A stretch of 64,000 nucleotides of DNA from Stercorarius parasiticus. Lineage: Eukaryota > Chordata > Aves > Charadriiformes > Stercorariidae. Under the pieces are notes generated by a model that saw only the letters and a program-made list of their open reading frames with translations, was not told where the DNA came from and ran no database searches. Below, piece after piece: positions 61,401-64,000 of this stretch; position 1 is the first letter of the stretch; every line of letters begins with the position of its first letter. Where the stretch lies: positions 620,001 through 684,000 of the forward strand of contig VWZL01001368.1 in assembly GCA_013396915.1 (NCBI GenBank), given 5' to 3'. A program made the position numbers and the translations under genes.

Positions 61401-64000
61401 AGTTTTATTTTTCAGATTCACAAAATAGTATTGCTTTTGATGGATTATGATCCAGTAAAATGTTATTGCTATATTTTGAAATTAATGTTTATATAGTAAA
61501 ACACACAACACAATAGTTCATCATCCTCATATTACTGTGCAGTACTGAGATGTCTTTAGAAGTGTATTTTGCTTCTTTTGCTAATTAATGCCAAGATTTT
61601 TAAATGAATTTGAGAACAACATGAAAACCATATGTTAAAATTTGACAGTTATGATCAAATGACAATAGAGATCTGTTAGTTCTCCCTTTAACTTTGTAAA
61701 TATGTTTAAAATGCTTCCCAAAATCATCACAAGGATTAACAAAACACTCTAACACACGCAAAGACAGAAGTCTAGAAAACAGAAATTAAAATTACTATTA
61801 ATAGTGTTATCAAGGAAGAAAAAGAATACAAATAATGGACTTAAGCTATGTTTCAGAAATTCAATAGCACAATTCACATTTATAAATTAAAAAAACAAGT
61901 TCCAATCAAAAATTTAAATGAAATTTTCTATCCTTATTAGCTTTAACTTCCATTTATTGTGACACTGAATGTACGTTTCAGAATTTGAGCTTCTATTTTT
62001 AAGATTTCTCTTAATCTTTGAACATGACTAGAGAAACCCTAAATGCTTCACAGTCCTATCTTCTGCTTCTTTGCTCTGACATCTCAGAGTACGAATTCTT
62101 TTTAGTTTTACTTGATGATGATGGAAGACTCTTCCTCCTAATTGCCACTAGAGATCTGACAGCAGATAGAGCATTAGGGGCATAGTCCTCACGGCATGAA
62201 GGACGCAGCTAAACTTTTTAGTGGAGCCACAATCTCATTTTGAACTGTGGTCGTAATGAAAGACAAACATGAGAGTTGCATTCTCATCAGGATGTGTTGG
62301 CAATCTGAGTGGAAAAGCTCAACTCCATCATGTTTAAATATACTTGTTGATTAATGGGTTCTAGCATACATAAAATTGTTTCTGGACTGCTCTTAAAAAT
62401 TTCTTGAGACTTTTATACACATAATTGTTTTTACTTGTATGCAGAGTTTCAGATATGTAGTTTTATGTACAATGCATTTTAAAGTTGCATTTAAGCCTTG
62501 AAAAAGGATTAGGAGGAGAGCCATCATTCTGAGAAAAATGGTAGCTGTTCCCTCAGCAATCTGAGGAGTCAATAAAACGTCTGTGTCGTTCTGCCGCACT
62601 GAAATTATTAGGTCGACTGCCAGTGGTGGCACTCTCTGAAGGACAGAACGAGGATCTAGAGGAAGGGCAGATGTCCCCATGACTCCTGCTTGCTAATGCC
62701 TGCCGGTAGCCAGTTTTATGTGTTGGCATGCTAAGGTCATGAAGAAAGTCTACAGTTGTTCCAGAAATGTTTCCTCCTAGAGAAGGAAGTCTCCAATGAC
62801 TTTAGAATAAATCAGAAAAAAAAATATCTGAAATTACTTGCACAATATGAAATGAATAAAATATTTCTAAAAATGGTGGCATTTAAGTATTCTATAAGAA
62901 AAAGCGCAAAACCAAGACTTCTCTTCTTGCCCTAGACCAATTTAACTGAGTACTTATTAAATCACACTGCTTTGCCTATATTTGCTTCTCTACTCAAGCT
63001 AATTTCACTACGGAGAAAGAAAATTCTAATGCAATTTTTGAAGCTCCGTGAATAGAGAATGTACATACATTATTTTTAACACTTTCCATTGCCATACACC
63101 CATGTCATTTTGCCTGTAATTCAGCTTGTTTGGGAAGGACAGTACTTGTGCTAATGTGGCCTAATTAATAACAGCCAGAGTTAACGCTGCTATTTTAATT
63201 CTATGAATTCTTGCGAGGTTCTTTATAGCACAGAGGAGAGGTTTGAACGGGGGAACTAGGAAAGGAGTAAAAAATGAAGCAGGCACATGGTTTTCATTTG
63301 GGGGGAAGGAGTCTGTTATGAAATTTACTTGACTGCTGCAGGCAATACTGGAGGATTAAATGGAAACTGGCTGAACCTTCGCTTCGAGTTTATAAAGAGC
63401 ATTCACTCTATAAAGTTTCCTTATAGCACCTTTTTACATAATGAGCTTTAACTAAATTCTGTCAGCACGGAAAGTGGTTCATATGGTTTAAGATGTGTCT
63501 TACTTCAGGAATTCAGAAGCTTTTCCTTTCAAAGGCAGAGAAGCAGCTTTAAAGGAGGGCTTGAGTCTTGAAGCGGTGGAAGATGATGTACCTTTCCTGC
63601 GTCTCATGCTTTCAACTACAAACTTGAACAAATCTGCATCAGGATGTTGATCTTGTCAGCTGCAACGATCTTTTACCTGATTATTCATACGCTATTGTAC
63701 ATAACCCTCAGTCCCTTCCAAAAGTGTGAATTTTCCCAGTAGTTCTATGACTAGTAAGAAAAGTAGGAAGGAAGGAAGTACAAACATATAACCTGATGTG
63801 ATTTATATTTAATTTTCTTAATTTTCAATTTGTTTTCTTTATTTCTGTTCTGGGCTCAGAACAATTTTATCTATAGTGGTCCTTTTTGAAACCTACTTGA
63901 CTCATCAAAATGGCTGCCTCTCCTTTTCTTTCCTCTTTTTCGACCTTCAAGAATCTCCATCGGGCTCAATCCTGCCTAAGTACCACTGGGTGTCCTGACG
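58409..64000. other. AT-rich unique sequence, no gene seen
   Basis: No gene, RNA or clear mobile element. 'AATCACAGAATCATGAGAGT' and 'TCATCATAGTCCAGTTCTTG' at 61247-61323 may be a very degraded CR1 3' end (minus strand), not certain enough for its own entry. Around 63130-63215 a homeodomain-type AT-rich cluster ('CCTAATTAATAACAGCC', 'TTTTAATTC') could be a conserved enhancer, but only alignment would show it. Frames at 60452-60790 and 62393-62680 (minus) have no known domain. Confidence 0.45.

Noticed and set aside
1..64000. tRNA, rRNA, spliceosomal RNA genes and CRISPR arrays
   Set aside because: No conserved A/B box pair, snRNA core or regularly spaced short repeat was seen. The host appears to be a vertebrate, so CRISPR is not expected.

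Overview
This looks like a stretch of bird nuclear DNA, from an intergenic desert or a very large intron. The evidence is the repeat content: several CR1 LINE fragments with the avian-type 3' end (an imperfect AT-rich GAATA/ATTCTATG-like tail followed by a 'GGAAGGGACCT...ATCATCTAGTCCAACTGCC' class sequence), a thin background of very old amniote repeats (MIR/CORE-SINE, L3/CR1-like LINE, palindromic MITE-like elements), no mammalian L1 or Alu, and an AT-rich background. No intact protein-coding gene, tRNA, rRNA, snRNA or CRISPR array could be supported. Almost all short open frames are chance frames or run through repeats. One assembly gap of N lies at 43473-43927 and a single N at 54965. The species and the neighbouring genes cannot be told from the window.

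Layout. 1-14400: AT-rich unique sequence with a CORE-SINE relic (4395-4640), a possible L3/CR1 relic (6117-6240), an inverted-repeat element (8057-8162), a purine mirror-like tract (8387-8455) and a MIR relic (9990-10110). 14439-14625: CR1 3' UTR fragment on the plus strand. 15960-21010: unique sequence with two small CpG-bearing patches and two palindromic MITE relics. 24800-25080 (minus): a broken Ty3/Gypsy-type Gag fragment. 25486-25686 (minus): an unassigned coding-like frame with a possible splice donor. 26552-29395: an isolated GC-rich island bounded on both sides by CR1 3'-end fragments in the same orientation. The island carries a GC box, an RFX-type X-box and a TATA-like element in promoter-like order (27275-27369), and a tandem array of about 175-bp units (28020-28545).

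29400-44400: AT-rich unique sequence with two MIR relics and one old CR1 (39488-39925). 44505-44655: an L3/CR1-like 3' UTR relic. 49820-51105 (minus): a LINE endonuclease-domain relic, part of which is repeated 841 bp away. 56424-58408 (minus): the largest mobile element, a CR1 with recognisable reverse transcriptase whose 5' end is joined to a second CR1 3' UTR segment in the same orientation. 58409-64000: unique AT-rich sequence.

The best leads for something unusual are the Gypsy-type Gag fossil, because such elements are scarce in bird genomes, the GC-rich promoter-plus-minisatellite island, and the chimeric CR1. None of these was confirmed by database search. Family names rest on recognition of motifs by eye.
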